A stretch of 64,000 bases of DNA from Exiguobacterium sp. s193 (GTDB lineage Bacteria > Bacillota > Bacilli > Exiguobacteriales > Exiguobacteriaceae): positions 124,001-188,000 of the forward strand of contig NZ_JACSMR010000003.1 in the NCBI RefSeq assembly GCF_018618755.1, given 5' to 3'. Made by a program: the position numbers and the translations under genes. This document shows, piece after piece, positions 18,362-27,370 of the stretch (positions within the stretch are counted from its first letter, which is position 1; each line of letters begins with the position of its first letter). Below the pieces are notes generated by a model. That model was not told the origin of the DNA, did no database searches, and saw nothing but the letters and a program-made list of their open reading frames with translations.

Positions 18362-18643
18362 TTATACAGTGAACGTTTGCACGTCAAGTGGCTTAGCGAG
18401 TGCAGTTTGTGCGAATGCGACGAACTGTCCGAAATGCGCGCTTGTGTTGTGTGTTTCGACTGCTGCTTGATCTTCCCATTTCTCGATCATCATGAAGACG
18501 TTTTCGTCCTCCGTGCTTTGGAATAGGTCATAGCTAACGTTGCCTGCTTCTAAGCGTGAACCTTCGACTAATGCTTTAGTTGCCTCCAAAAATTCAGCAC
18601 GTTTTGCTGATTGTACTTCTAATTTTGCTTCGATTGCGATCAT
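18362..18643 (-). CDS. ABM-domain antibiotic-biosynthesis-type monooxygenase
   Basis: A 93-residue single ABM domain (dimeric alpha/beta barrel; YgiN/HmoB-like). Seen: the start MIAIEAKLEVQSAKRAEFLEATKALVEGSR, FMMIEKWEDQAAVETHNTSAHF, and a short C-terminus. Related small proteins oxidise quinols or small aromatic compounds without cofactor, or degrade haem; the substrate here is unknown. ATG 18643 lies 8 bases after GAAGGAGG; the open frame extends upstream to 18700 without a site. The neighbours are cupin, aldo/keto reductase and OsmC genes, a redox-themed set, though on the other strand. Confidence 0.85.
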   Translation of the reverse strand: MIAIEAKLEVQSAKRAEFLEATKALVEGSRLEAGNVSYDLFQSTEDENVFMMIEKWEDQAAVETHNTSAHFGQFVAFAQTALAKPLDVQTFTV

Positions 18644-18783
18644 GTGAAATCCTCCTTCAATTTTCGTTAACTTAGCTAGTTTAGCACCTCGATTATGCAA
18701 GTGCTACAAAGATGCCTAGACGATTACGTCAGTCTGATTTTGGGTAAAAAATGGTATGTTTTTGACATCAGAGAGGAGTGTAC

Positions 18784-19272
18784 ATGATGAGTGTCGAGCT
18801 TTTTCATTTTGAGGATGATGGCGTGATTCCAAATAACCCGCGTTATCCGGTCCTGATTTACCGTCATGTTTTCGAGGACCCGTCCGCCATCGAGACGACA
18901 TTTCACGCGAATAATTGGCAAAATAGCTGGGTCGACGGAATTTTTGATTTTCATCATTACCATAGCGTTGCCCATGAAGTGATTGGCATCCTTGAAGGAC
19001 ATGCCACCGTTCAGCTCGGAGGACCGCTCGGAAAGACGTTTACGCTGACTGCTGGGGACGTCATCGTCTTACCTGCCGGAACCGGACATAAAGCGCTTGA
19101 TACGAGTCGCCGTTTCAAAGTCATCGGTGCCTATCCGAACGGTCAAGACTATGACACGCTGACAGGGAAAACGTGCGAACGACCGTGTAATCTCGAACGG
19201 ATTGAACGTGTCGGGCGTCCATCGACCGACCCCGTTTATGGTCAGACCGGTCCGTTGTTTGAGCACTGGTGA
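18784..19272 (+). CDS. yjlB: YjlB-family cupin protein
   Basis: A 162-residue single cupin barrel. The start VELFHFEDDGVIPNNPRYPVLIYRHVF matches the YjlB pattern, and the cupin motifs are visible as FDFHHYHSVAHEVIGILEGHATVQLGG (metal-ligand His and Glu) and VIVLPAGTGHKAL (second His). Such proteins may be dioxygenases or sugar isomerases; function of YjlB is unproven. A GTG lies in frame at 18778 but overlaps GAGAGGAG, which instead serves ATG 18784 or 18787. It is followed by two aldo/keto reductases; the first starts 74 bases after its stop, so the three may be co-transcribed. Confidence 0.85.
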   Translation: MMSVELFHFEDDGVIPNNPRYPVLIYRHVFEDPSAIETTFHANNWQNSWVDGIFDFHHYHSVAHEVIGILEGHATVQLGGPLGKTFTLTAGDVIVLPAGTGHKALDTSRRFKVIGAYPNGQDYDTLTGKTCERPCNLERIERVGRPSTDPVYGQTGPLFEHW

Positions 19273-19346
19273 GCAAACGGCTGACGTTTTTTTCTCATCC
19301 ATCCGTGGTAAAGCCTATTATTGTGAATTTTGGAGGAGGAAACGAA

Positions 19347-20237
19347 ATGAATGAGACAGAACGAACGATTCTACTCGCCGCCTTAAAACAACAGACGGTG
19401 ACATTCCCCGATTCAACGCACGTTCGGGCACTCGGTCAAGGAACGTGGCATATGGGCGAAGAACCCGCAAAACGCGAAGCTGAAATCGAAGCTTTGAACG
19501 TCGGACTCGACAGTGGAATGGAATTGATTGATACGGCAGAAATGTACGGTGAAGGTGCGTCGGAACAATTGATCGGTGAAGCAATCGAAGGACGCCGTGA
19601 AGAAGTGTTTCTCGTCTCAAAAGTCTATCCCCACAATGCGGGTGGAGACAAGTTGCGTGAAGCGTGCGAACGTTCATTACGTAACCTGAAGACGGATTAT
19701 CTTGATCTTTACTTACTCCACTGGCGTGGTGACATTCCTCTGCAGGAGACAGTGAACGGGCTCGAACAATTGAAGGCAGAAGGAAAAATTCGCCGCTGGG
19801 GCGTCTCGAACTTTGACGTTGCAGATATGAAAGAATTACTTGCTTTAGAAAACGGCGAGCAATGTGCCGTCAACCAGGTACTGTACCATCTCGGTTCACG
19901 CGGAATTGAATATGAGTTGATGCCGCTTTTAAAAGAACACGGGATTCCAGTCATGGCGTATTGCCCACTCGCAGAAGGCGGGAGTCTCCGCGAGAAGCTA
20001 CTCGATGATCCGACCGTTGAACGTCTCGCCGAAACACACGGTGTCGATCCGGCACAAATCTTACTCGCCTTCGTCATCCGGAGCGGCGATGTCATCGCCA
20101 TCCCGAAAGCCGGACAAGCGAAACACGTCGAGGACAACGGGCGCGCCGCACTCTTGCAACTGACTGATGAAGAATTTGCGGCACTTGATGAAGCCTTCCC
20201 TGCCCCAACTAAAAAAGAACCGCTCGATATCGTCTAA
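19347..20237 (+). CDS. Aldo/keto reductase 1
   Basis: A 296-residue NADPH-dependent TIM-barrel reductase of carbonyl compounds. Catalytic residues are in place: Asp and Tyr in [12 protein letters not shown] (about residues 55-66), Lys in [11 protein letters not shown] and the His equivalent in LYLLHWRG. The C-terminal NADPH site appears as [16 protein letters not shown]. It resembles the YeaE-like bacterial AKR group. ATG 19347 follows GGAGGAGGAAACGAA; the open frame starts further upstream at 19269 but overlaps the yjlB end and has no site. It is followed after 14 bases by a second, clearly different aldo/keto reductase, giving a probable operon. Confidence 0.92.
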   Translation: MNETERTILLAALKQQTVTFPDSTHVRALGQGTWHMGEEPAKREAEIEALNVGLDSGMELIDTAEMYGEGASEQLIGEAIEGRREEVFLVSKVYPHNAGGDKLREACERSLRNLKTDYLDLYLLHWRGDIPLQETVNGLEQLKAEGKIRRWGVSNFDVADMKELLALENGEQCAVNQVLYHLGSRGIEYELMPLLKEHGIPVMAYCPLAEGGSLREKLLDDPTVERLAETHGVDPAQILLAFVIRSGDVIAIPKAGQAKHVEDNGRAALLQLTDEEFAALDEAFPAPTKKEPLDIV

Positions 20238-20251
20238 GGAGGAATTTGTCT

Positions 20252-21184
20252 ATGGATACGAAAGTTAAACTTGGAAAATCAGATCTCATGGTCCACCCGA
20301 TTGGTCTCGGAACAAATGCCGTCGGAGGTCATAACCTTTACCCGAATCTCGATGAACAGGCAGGACGTGATTTGGTCCGTGTCGCTTTGATGAACGGCAT
20401 TAACTTTTTAGATACGGCCTTCATTTACGGACCAGAACGTTCAGAAGAACTTGTCGGTGAGACGTGGAGCGATACGGTCGAACGCAAAGACGTCATCCTC
20501 GCAACGAAAGGCGCGCACAAAATCGTCGACGACAAGGTCGTCATCGATAACTCACCCGAGTTTTTAAAGCAGTCGGTCGAAGAGAGCCTGAAACGGTTGA
20601 AAACCGATTACATCGACTTGTTTTACATTCACTTCCCGGATGAAGCGACACCAAAAGATCAAGCGGTCGCTGCACTTGCCGAATTAAAGGAACAAGGAAA
20701 AATCCGGGCGATTGGTGTCTCGAACTTCTCACTCGAACAATTAAAAGAAGCCAACAAAGACGGACATGTCGACGTCTATCAAGGTGAGTACAACTTATTC
20801 AAGCGGGATGCAGAAAAAGAAATCCTGCCTTACATCCGCGAACACGGGATTTCATTTGTACCGTACTTCCCGCTCGCTGCCGGATTACTTGCCGGAAAAT
20901 ATGACGAGAACACGAAATTTGACGATTTACGTGCGAAAGATCCCCTCTTCCAAGACGATGTCTTTAAGGACAACTTGGCAAAAGTGGAGTTACTTCGTCC
21001 GATTGCACAAGAAAAAGATGTCGACGTCGCGCACGTCGTCCTCGCTTGGTACCTGGCGCAAGATGGCATCGATGCCATCATCCCCGGTGCGAAGCGTGCT
21101 GACCAAGTAACGGATACGCTCCGGACACTCGAAGTCGAGTTGACGGATGCCGATATCCAAAAAATCGATCAAATCTTTAGCTGA
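20252..21184 (+). CDS. Aldo/keto reductase 2 (YhdN/IolS-like)
   Basis: A 310-residue aldo/keto reductase with the start [31 protein letters not shown], characteristic of the YhdN/IolS (GSP69) group of general-stress AKRs. Catalytic residues lie in [27 protein letters not shown] and LFYIHFPD; the cofactor loop is [20 protein letters not shown] at 20237-20243 overlaps the stop of the preceding gene and is spaced for ATG 20252 rather than for the TTG two codons earlier. Coupling of two non-orthologous AKRs suggests a broad carbonyl-detoxification unit. A strong terminator follows. Confidence 0.92.
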   Translation: MDTKVKLGKSDLMVHPIGLGTNAVGGHNLYPNLDEQAGRDLVRVALMNGINFLDTAFIYGPERSEELVGETWSDTVERKDVILATKGAHKIVDDKVVIDNSPEFLKQSVEESLKRLKTDYIDLFYIHFPDEATPKDQAVAALAELKEQGKIRAIGVSNFSLEQLKEANKDGHVDVYQGEYNLFKRDAEKEILPYIREHGISFVPYFPLAAGLLAGKYDENTKFDDLRAKDPLFQDDVFKDNLAKVELLRPIAQEKDVDVAHVVLAWYLAQDGIDAIIPGAKRADQVTDTLRTLEVELTDADIQKIDQIFS

Positions 21185-21190
21185 CACAAC

Positions 21191-21221
21191 AAAACCACGC
21201 CAAGTTAGATGGCGTGGTTTT
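21191..21221 (+). terminator. Terminator of the AKR operon
   Basis: Stem AAAACCACGCC / GGCGTGGTTTT with a 9-base loop, then GTTTG. Confidence 0.9.
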
Positions 21222-21287
21222 GTTTGAGCAGATTAAGCGAAAATCGGACGCATGACTCGTATGATGAATAGAGGGGAGGGATTATTC

Positions 21288-21734
21288 ATGAAACATCATT
21301 TTCATTTAACAGCAGACTGGCCGGGAAACCGAAACGACATCGGCGACATCGAGACCGGTGACTTAAAAACGAAGATTTCGATTCCTGAGGCGATGGATGG
21401 TCCTGGCGTCGGGACGAATCCGGACGAAATGTTACTTGGCGCAGCCGCGACCTGCTACATCATCACGCTTGCCGCGATGCTCGAGCGAAGCAACATCAAA
21501 AAAGTATCACTGACGATGGAGTCTGAAGGCATCGTCGATGTGACGAACGGTGTCTTTACGTATGACCAAATCATTCATCGGCCCACGTTGATTTTACCTG
21601 CCGATACGACGGAGGCGATGGTCAAGATGGCACGTCGCCTCGCGGAAAAAGCGGAAGGTTCGTGCATGATCACCCGTGCGCTTGCAGGAAATGTAAAAGT
21701 CTCGCTTGAAGCGGTGATTGAGCTTCAGGATTAA
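21288..21734 (+). CDS. OsmC-family peroxiredoxin-like protein
   Basis: A 148-residue OsmC/Ohr-fold protein that reduces organic hydroperoxides through paired cysteines. Seen: the family segments PDEMLLGAAATCYIITLAAMLER with the first Cys, and AEKAEGSCMITRALAGNVKV with the second Cys; the spacing fits the OsmC-related subgroup of Gram-positive bacteria. ATG 21288 follows GAGGGGAGGG; the upstream frame from 21252 (MTRMMNRGEGLF) reads through the ribosome binding site and is rejected. It is monocistronic as far as can be seen. Neighbouring aldo/keto reductases share an oxidative or carbonyl stress theme. Confidence 0.9.
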   Translation: MKHHFHLTADWPGNRNDIGDIETGDLKTKISIPEAMDGPGVGTNPDEMLLGAAATCYIITLAAMLERSNIKKVSLTMESEGIVDVTNGVFTYDQIIHRPTLILPADTTEAMVKMARRLAEKAEGSCMITRALAGNVKVSLEAVIELQD

Positions 21735-22099
21735 TGCATCGCTTTCTCCATCTTAATAGATTTTCATACTTCACTCATTTTCGGCAACGTGCTTTCCTTC
21801 AGGATTCATGTTGCCTTTTTAATTAGAAAATCTTTCTCTACATAAAGAACAGTCTGAACCTGTCTAAAAAAGATTCTTCCTTTTTTCGTGCTTTCCTCGG
21901 ACGAGGCGCAAGCCGAGGCTCCTTATTCTGACGAAAAGGAAATCTTTTTTTGCATCATCTTTTCAATGAAAAAAATAAAATATCCTCAATCGTTTTGAAT
22001 AAAGGGCGAATAATTTTCATTTGGAATTAGATTCTTGCTGCACGATTTCCAATTACTTCGTATACTGAATTTAGTTTGGAATTTATTGGAGGTAATCAG
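21735..22099. other. AT-rich intergenic region with structured repeat, copy 3
   Basis: No gene. Bases 21868-21955 hold a shortened copy of the structured repeat family (minus strand: AGGAGCCTCGGCTTGCGCC, TCGTCCGAGGAAAGCACG), bounded by inverted arms AGATT...AATCT. The rest is AT-rich and leads into the helicase gene. Confidence 0.6.
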
Positions 22100-25000
22100 A
22101 TGTCTTCATTTCAGGAACAATTACAGAATCAACACTCTACAACAGACCCCTCTACAAAAAGCGCACCTATTCAAACAGCAGATTACACAACAGAGCTCTT
22201 AACTCATTTAAATGAACTTTTTTATAAATCGATTGTCGATCTTCAACAAAATCAGCTGACTAAAGAAATGATTGAAACGACGAACCGTTGGCTAACTGCA
22301 TTAAATGAACCGAGTTTGACGGTCCCATTACAGCGACAGTTAACAGCATCTTCAACAACGCTCCCGCTCCAATATGAAAAATCATTAAGAGCCTGGGATT
22401 TAATCGCACCAGGCCAGGAAAATCAAGAAAAGTTACTACATCATTTGATTGATGAGTTGACTACTGCTCAATCGGCGGACTGGATGGTGAGTTTCACTCG
22501 TCATTCTGGTATTCAAGCGTTAGTCCCCGCCCTTCAAGAAGCGGAACGATTAAATAAGCCAATTCGTGTTCTCACTTCGTTTTATATGAACATCACTGAA
22601 GCAAAAGCACTTCGTACACTGATGCAGTTCAGTAATGTTGAAATTAAAATTTATGAACCAATCAAAAAGAATCAAGCATTCCATCCAAAAGCCTATTTAT
22701 TTACGCGAGAAACTGATTTACATAGTGCCATTATCGGTTCGTCTAATTTATCAAAATCAGCACTTACAAATGGCCTTGAGTGGAATGTCCGAATTCCGCA
22801 TTCTCCGCTTACTTCTCTCGTCTCTCAAGCACAAACGTTGTTTACTAATTTATGGACGAGCAACGAAGCAATCACATGTACAACAGAAATTTTGGAACAG
22901 TATGAGCAACATCATTTAGATACGCCAAAGATTAAACAGTTTGTTGTAAACGACCGTGTTGCTGAAGAACCCGTAGATTATGGCACGATCCACCCTAATG
23001 AGATGCAGATACCGGCCTTGGAACAACTCCACCGGCTGCGCTTAAAAAAGCAAACTAAAGCCATGGTAATCGCTGCAACAGGAACAGGAAAAACCTATTT
23101 AGCTGCTTTTGATGTAAAACAATTTGAAGCTAAACGTGTACTCTTTATTGCGCACCGCGGAAAATTACTCGCTCAGGCAGAACAGACTTTTAAAAAAATA
23201 TTTACCGATTCAACAGCTACTTTCGGACGCTATCAGGCAAATCAAAAAGAAACAGACAAACAATTTACCTTTGCTACCATTCAAACATTTTCAAAAGAAG
23301 TTCATTTGGAACAATTCGATCGTTCTACATTCGACTATATTATTATTGATGAATTTCATCACGCAGCATCAGAATCGTATCAAAAGGTTCTGAATCACTT
23401 TACACCGCAGTTTTTACTCGGCATCACAGCAACTCCAGAACGAATGGACGGACTAAATATCTTTAAATTAGTCGATCATAACATTGCTTATGAAATTCGC
23501 CTCTATGATGCACTGGCTCAAGATTTATTAACGCCATTCCATTACTTCGGGATTCAAGATGATGAAGAAATCGACTATGAAATGATTCCTCAAAAAAACG
23601 GACTTTATATCGAAAAAGATTTAGTTGAAGCACTTGAACGGTCTTCCCGAACGGAATATATCCTCGAGATGATCAATAAGTTCGGCAACAGCGGTTCTAC
23701 CCAAGTTGGTCTTGGATTTTGTGTCAATATTAATCACGCTGAATTTATGGCTGCTGAATTCAATAAGCACCACATCGAAGCATTGGCAATCACAAGTAAT
23801 CAAAGTGAAGTAGAGCGAGAACAAGCTATTCAGCGATTAGAAGATGAACATGATCCACTGTCCTTCATTTTCACAGTCGATTTATTTAATGAGGGGGTCG
23901 ATATTCCTAAAATTAACTTGATGCTTTTCTTACGTCCGACGGAATCACCAACAATTTTCATTCAACAGCTTGGGCGTGGATTACGGAAGCATGATTCGAA
24001 AGAATATGTAACGATTTTAGACTTTATCGGTAACAGTCAACGTGCTTTTGTGGCCCCACTCGTTTTATCCGGACAACAATCGTTCCATTCCATCGATCGT
24101 TATCACGTGGCAAACGCTGTCCAAAATCACTTCCCGATCCTACCAGAAGGATCACTCGCAATTCTCGATCGTGTAACCGAAAACTTTATTATCGAGCAAA
24201 TGAAGAAAATTGAGTTTTCTACAAGTAAACAGCTACGTGAAAGTTACCAACGCCTGACGACAATGATTGGTGATACACCGTCACTCAATGACTTAGTGAC
24301 GCATCGTGATGCTCCGGCCATTGAAGCAATCATTCAACAATGGAAAAGTGTACTACGATTAAAACAACTTGAGAAAGTCGCAACGGATGAAGAACTCTCC
24401 CTTTTACTCAATCCGGATGCACGAAAAGTCATTGAACATATCGAGAGTTGGTTCCCAATCCGTGAGCCCTTTAGTTTATTGATGGTGCAGTTACTTTTAA
24501 ATCAAGAAACGATTTCGGTCGATGATGTCATTCAGGCAGCTGCAAACCGCTTTGCGATTCCAACTTCTGCGATATCCCATCGCTCGTCTCTTATTCAGCA
24601 TTTGTTCAAACGATGGTCGACACCACTAAAAAATGACCGGCTACCGCTACTTGTTGTATTAAACGATGGACGCTTCCAGTTTTCAACGCAAATGACAGAA
24701 GCTTTATCATCCAATGAACACTTAGCTTCATACTTAAGTGAATTGATTCAGGCTGGACTGCATGCTTTTGAACAACTATCGGGAGGTGAAGTCTGGTTAG
24801 CAAGTAATCAATCATTGATTTCGCGGATGACGTATAATCGCTCTGTCATCCAACGTTTACTCGAGTCACCGCACCAAGAAGGTTCCTGGCGAGAAGGTGT
24901 CGCACAAGCAGGGGAAGATTATGTACTGTTTGTTAATCTGCACAAAAACGAATCGATTGAGGACCAACTCAACTATCAAGATTACTTCATTGATAAAAAG

Positions 25001-25261
25001 CATTTCCATTGGCAATCCCAAAGCATTGCGACCGCACATGGAAAAGCAGGAGAACTCTATCGTCACCATCAGGAACGCGGTATTAAGATTCACTTATTTA
25101 TTCGTAAAGCAGAAAAAGAGCAGGGCCGTTCCTTACCTTTTACGTACTTTGGTGAGCTGATTCATAAAAGTAGTCAAGGTTCTAAACCGATCAATGTCGA
25201 GTGGATCTTAAAAGAACCTTTGACGGCAGAAGAATTTATTTCGTGGAAAAAGCTCTCATAA
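22100..25261 (+). CDS. PLD-like nuclease / SF2 helicase / DUF3427 protein
   Basis: A 1,053-residue multidomain protein. Domain order: N-terminal region (1-110); PLD-type nuclease domain with HPKAYLF at 195-201 and GSSNLS at 213-218, a single HxK half-site that would dimerise; SF2 helicase with Walker A AATGTGKT at 325-332, DEFHHA (DExH box) at 417-422, GITATPER at 441-448 and motif VI QQLGRGLRK; then a C-terminal DUF3427-type region. This architecture occurs in presumed defence or DNA-repair proteins; no function is established to my knowledge. ATG 22100 has TTGGAGG 8 bases upstream. Its DNA is visibly richer in A/T than its neighbours, suggesting horizontal gain. Its 3' end overlaps a convergent Nudix gene by 26 bases. 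Confidence 0.9.
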   Translation: MSSFQEQLQNQHSTTDPSTKSAPIQTADYTTELLTHLNELFYKSIVDLQQNQLTKEMIETTNRWLTALNEPSLTVPLQRQLTASSTTLPLQYEKSLRAWDLIAPGQENQEKLLHHLIDELTTAQSADWMVSFTRHSGIQALVPALQEAERLNKPIRVLTSFYMNITEAKALRTLMQFSNVEIKIYEPIKKNQAFHPKAYLFTRETDLHSAIIGSSNLSKSALTNGLEWNVRIPHSPLTSLVSQAQTLFTNLWTSNEAITCTTEILEQYEQHHLDTPKIKQFVVNDRVAEEPVDYGTIHPNEMQIPALEQLHRLRLKKQTKAMVIAATGTGKTYLAAFDVKQFEAKRVLFIAHRGKLLAQAEQTFKKIFTDSTATFGRYQANQKETDKQFTFATIQTFSKEVHLEQFDRSTFDYIIIDEFHHAASESYQKVLNHFTPQFLLGITATPERMDGLNIFKLVDHNIAYEIRLYDALAQDLLTPFHYFGIQDDEEIDYEMIPQKNGLYIEKDLVEALERSSRTEYILEMINKFGNSGSTQVGLGFCVNINHAEFMAAEFNKHHIEALAITSNQSEVEREQAIQRLEDEHDPLSFIFTVDLFNEGVDIPKINLMLFLRPTESPTIFIQQLGRGLRKHDSKEYVTILDFIGNSQRAFVAPLVLSGQQSFHSIDRYHVANAVQNHFPILPEGSLAILDRVTENFIIEQMKKIEFSTSKQLRESYQRLTTMIGDTPSLNDLVTHRDAPAIEAIIQQWKSVLRLKQLEKVATDEELSLLLNPDARKVIEHIESWFPIREPFSLLMVQLLLNQETISVDDVIQAAANRFAIPTSAISHRSSLIQHLFKRWSTPLKNDRLPLLVVLNDGRFQFSTQMTEALSSNEHLASYLSELIQAGLHAFEQLSGGEVWLASNQSLISRMTYNRSVIQRLLESPHQEGSWREGVAQAGEDYVLFVNLHKNESIEDQLNYQDYFIDKKHFHWQSQSIATAHGKAGELYRHHQERGIKIHLFIRKAEKEQGRSLPFTYFGELIHKSSQGSKPINVEWILKEPLTAEEFISWKKLS

Positions 25262-25640
25262 TTTTTTCAACAGCCGGGATATCTGCCGGAGCCCACTCTA
25301 ACTGTTGTAAATTTTGAACGCTTACCCATCTAAGTTCTGCGTGTTCCAACGCTTTAGGTATACCTGCAACAATTTCCGCATAATATGTCGACAGCTCAAC
25401 AATGATTTTTTCGTATTCATAAAGTGTTGTTTCAATGTGTTCTTTCACTTGAATCGTACAATTTAATTCTTCGTTGATTTCACGGGATAGTGACTGTTCC
25501 GGTCGTTCTCCTTGTTCGATTTTCCCACCAGGAAACTCCCACAAGTTCGGTAACGACATTGCTTCACTTCGTAAGGCACAGAGTACTTGATTACTTGAGT
25601 TAATTATTACAGCACCGACAACTTGGATTGTTTTTTTCAA
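25236..25640 (-). CDS. Nudix hydrolase (MutT-like nucleotide pyrophosphohydrolase)
   Basis: A 134-residue Nudix enzyme that cleaves nucleoside diphosphate derivatives, most like (deoxy)nucleoside triphosphate pyrophosphohydrolases that sanitise nucleotide pools. The Nudix box is complete: GGKIEQGERPEQSLSREINEEL (pattern Gx5Ex7REUxEE). The start MKKTIQVVGAVIIN is typical. An in-frame GTG at 25652 overlaps AAGAAGGGG, while TTG 25640 is correctly spaced, so I choose TTG. It is convergent with, and overlaps by 26 bases, the PLD-helicase gene, and shares its A/T-rich composition, so the two may have moved together. It could also be a chance housekeeping neighbour. Confidence 0.88.
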   Translation of the reverse strand: MKKTIQVVGAVIINSSNQVLCALRSEAMSLPNLWEFPGGKIEQGERPEQSLSREINEELNCTIQVKEHIETTLYEYEKIIVELSTYYAEIVAGIPKALEHAELRWVSVQNLQQLEWAPADIPAVEKIMRAFSTK

Positions 25641-25722
25641 AATAACGTCCACCCCTTCTTTAAATCTTGTCTACAGCATTAAATATAAGTATAGAAGACA
25701 ATTTATTTTATACATGAGTTAA

Positions 25723-25762
25723 AAGAAGATCACCCTCGTAATTACGAAGGTGGTCTTTTTTT
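25723..25762. terminator. Terminator hairpin upstream of the Nudix gene
   Basis: AAGATCACCCTCGT / ACGAAGGTGGTCTT with an AATT loop and an eight-T run on the plus strand. No plus-strand gene ends just before it, so its role is unclear. Confidence 0.65.
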
Positions 25763-25779
25763 TAAAGCAGAAGCTTCGT

Positions 25780-25925
25780 TTCCACTCGACTCCTATGGGA
25801 AAAGAAAACATGAACGGTCATGTTTTCGTCAGAGCTGAACAAGACCCGAATCGGGACAAGTATTGGACCGAGGCGCGGCTTGTTGCTCGCCCATGGAAAG
25901 CGAGTGGAAAGAGAAGGTTCGATTG
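25780..25925 (+). repeat. Dispersed structured intergenic repeat, copy 4 (most complete)
   Basis: Outer stem TTTCCACTCG / CGAGTGGAAA, inner CTCCTATGGGA / CCCATGG, an internal hairpin AACATGA...TCATGTT, then CAAGACCC and CCGAGGCGCGGCTTG. The compensated outer arms indicate a folded RNA or DNA structure. Codons inside are not a gene. Confidence 0.65.
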
Positions 25926-25966
25926 AAGAGTGTTCCTTTGAAGATGCCCGGCAACATCATCTTAAC

Positions 25967-26068
25967 TTATCCACAGAAAGCAACGAAGGACATGCTAAAT
26001 ATCTATCAATTTGAATTATCCACATGTGGACAACTTTTCCTATGCTATAATTTGACTACTTATCCACA
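25967..26068. promoter_or_regulatory. Second DnaA-box cluster, over a promoter
   Basis: Perfect TTATCCACA at 25967-25975, 26016-26024 and 26060-26068, plus TGTGGACAA (one mismatch on the other strand) at 26025-26033 back-to-back with the second. TATAAT at 26046-26051 lies between the boxes and only 38 bases before the GTG start of the methyltransferase gene, so DnaA would cover the promoter. Binding is inferred. Confidence 0.8.
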
Positions 26069-26088
26069 ACCAGAAATGAGGAACTCAT

Positions 26089-27276
26089 GTGCCACGCGAA
26101 ATCTATCCTGTCGTCGTCAAAGCGACGGCTGTCGAACAAATCAAAAATGGTCAGCCTTTACTTTATAAAGAACTGTTCCAAAAAAGTAACCATCTAAAAG
26201 AAGCCGGTGCGTTACTTCGGCTGACTACAGAAGATAAAGAATACCTTGCGACCGGCTATTTTGGCAAGCAAGAAAAAGGACTCGGTTGGTTGCTCTCGAC
26301 GGACGAAATTCAAGAAATCGACGACGTCTTTTTTAAAGAAAAAATTGAGACTGCCCTCGACCGACGCGATGCCTTTTTCGAGAATGAATTAATCGATACG
26401 TTCCGCGTCTTCAATGGTTCAGGTGACGGCATCGGTGGCTTGACGATCGATTGTTTTGATCACCACTACTTGATCACGTTCGAAAACGAAGGCATCTATT
26501 CGTTTAAGCAGGAGATTGTCTCTGCCCTCGAGTCGCTAATCCACTTTAAGAGTATTTACGAAAAACGTGCCTTCCAAATCGATGGGCAGCCCGTCAAAGG
26601 TGATGATTTCTTAGCCGGTGAACGGGGCGACTTCCCGGAAGTTCTTCAAGAGAATGGTCTCCCTTTGCTCTATCACCTGGACGCCGGGATGCGGACGGGT
26701 CTCGACATCAACCAACGCGAACTGCGCGCGATCGTCAAACAACATGCGACCGGGCGAACGGTCTTGAACCTGTTTTCCGATACGGGGACATTAACCGCCG
26801 CTGCGCTACTTGGTGGGGCACTTGAAACGACGAGCGTCGATTTCTCGACCCGGAGCCGAAACAAAACGATCGAACAACTTGAACTGCATCAGCTTGACCC
26901 AGCGACGCAAACGATTCTCGTTCAAGATGCGTTTGACTACATCGATCAAGCCGATAAGAAAACGCGCTTTGATTTCGTCATTGTCCACCCACCGATTCTC
27001 GTCAAAACGCAGGCCCGTCACTTCCGTGCTGAAGTTGATTTACCGGCCTTGATCCAACAAACGATTCATATGACACATCGTGGTGGAATGTTGTTGGTCG
27101 TGACGGATTGTCCGTTATTCGATCAAGCACGTTTCATGAAAATGGTCGATCAAGCCTTCAAAAAGTTGCGTCAAACGTATGAAATCGTTTGGGAAAGTGC
27201 AGGGTTAGAAGACTTCCCCGAGCATCCTTCGATGAAAGAAGCGGAACAGAAAGCCGTTCTTGTCCGCCGTAAATAA
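26089..27276 (+). CDS. Class I rRNA large-subunit methyltransferase (RlmI/RlmQ-like)
   Basis: A 395-residue SAM-dependent methyltransferase. It has an N-terminal PUA-like region (1-75, GQPLLYKELFQKSNHLKEAGALLRL), a middle domain with FRVFNGSGDGIGGLTIDCFDHHYLITFENEGIYSF, and a Rossmann methyltransferase domain with LDAGMRTGLDINQRELR, VLNLFSDTGTLTAAALLGGA (motif I) and FDFVIVHPPIL (motif IV, DxxxxxPP). Homologues include E. coli RlmI (23S m5C1962) and the Bacillota YwbD/RlmQ group; which base is modified cannot be read from sequence, and the absence of the RlmI-type PPxF ending favours the latter. GTG 26089 is the start; the overlapping ATG at 26087 is out of frame. Its promoter lies within a DnaA-box cluster. 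Confidence 0.88.
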   Translation: MPREIYPVVVKATAVEQIKNGQPLLYKELFQKSNHLKEAGALLRLTTEDKEYLATGYFGKQEKGLGWLLSTDEIQEIDDVFFKEKIETALDRRDAFFENELIDTFRVFNGSGDGIGGLTIDCFDHHYLITFENEGIYSFKQEIVSALESLIHFKSIYEKRAFQIDGQPVKGDDFLAGERGDFPEVLQENGLPLLYHLDAGMRTGLDINQRELRAIVKQHATGRTVLNLFSDTGTLTAAALLGGALETTSVDFSTRSRNKTIEQLELHQLDPATQTILVQDAFDYIDQADKKTRFDFVIVHPPILVKTQARHFRAEVDLPALIQQTIHMTHRGGMLLVVTDCPLFDQARFMKMVDQAFKKLRQTYEIVWESAGLEDFPEHPSMKEAEQKAVLVRRK

Positions 27277-27285
27277 GCTCAAAAC

Positions 27286-27331
27286 AAATAATTCTGCTAA
27301 TCTTCTTTCGATTAGCAGAATTATTTTTTGT
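27286..27331. terminator. Convergent terminator
   Basis: AAATAATTCTGCTAATC / GATTAGCAGAATTATTT with a 7-base loop, then TTTT. It serves the methyltransferase gene and possibly the convergent dehydrogenase gene. Confidence 0.88.
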
Positions 27332-27370
27332 ATTAAAAGGAAAAATAAACCAAACGACGAATCTTTTAGG

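Noticed and set aside
25820-26168. Two overlapping plus-strand frames of 64 and 101 codons
   Set aside because: They run through a structured repeat and a DnaA-box promoter and have no coding features.
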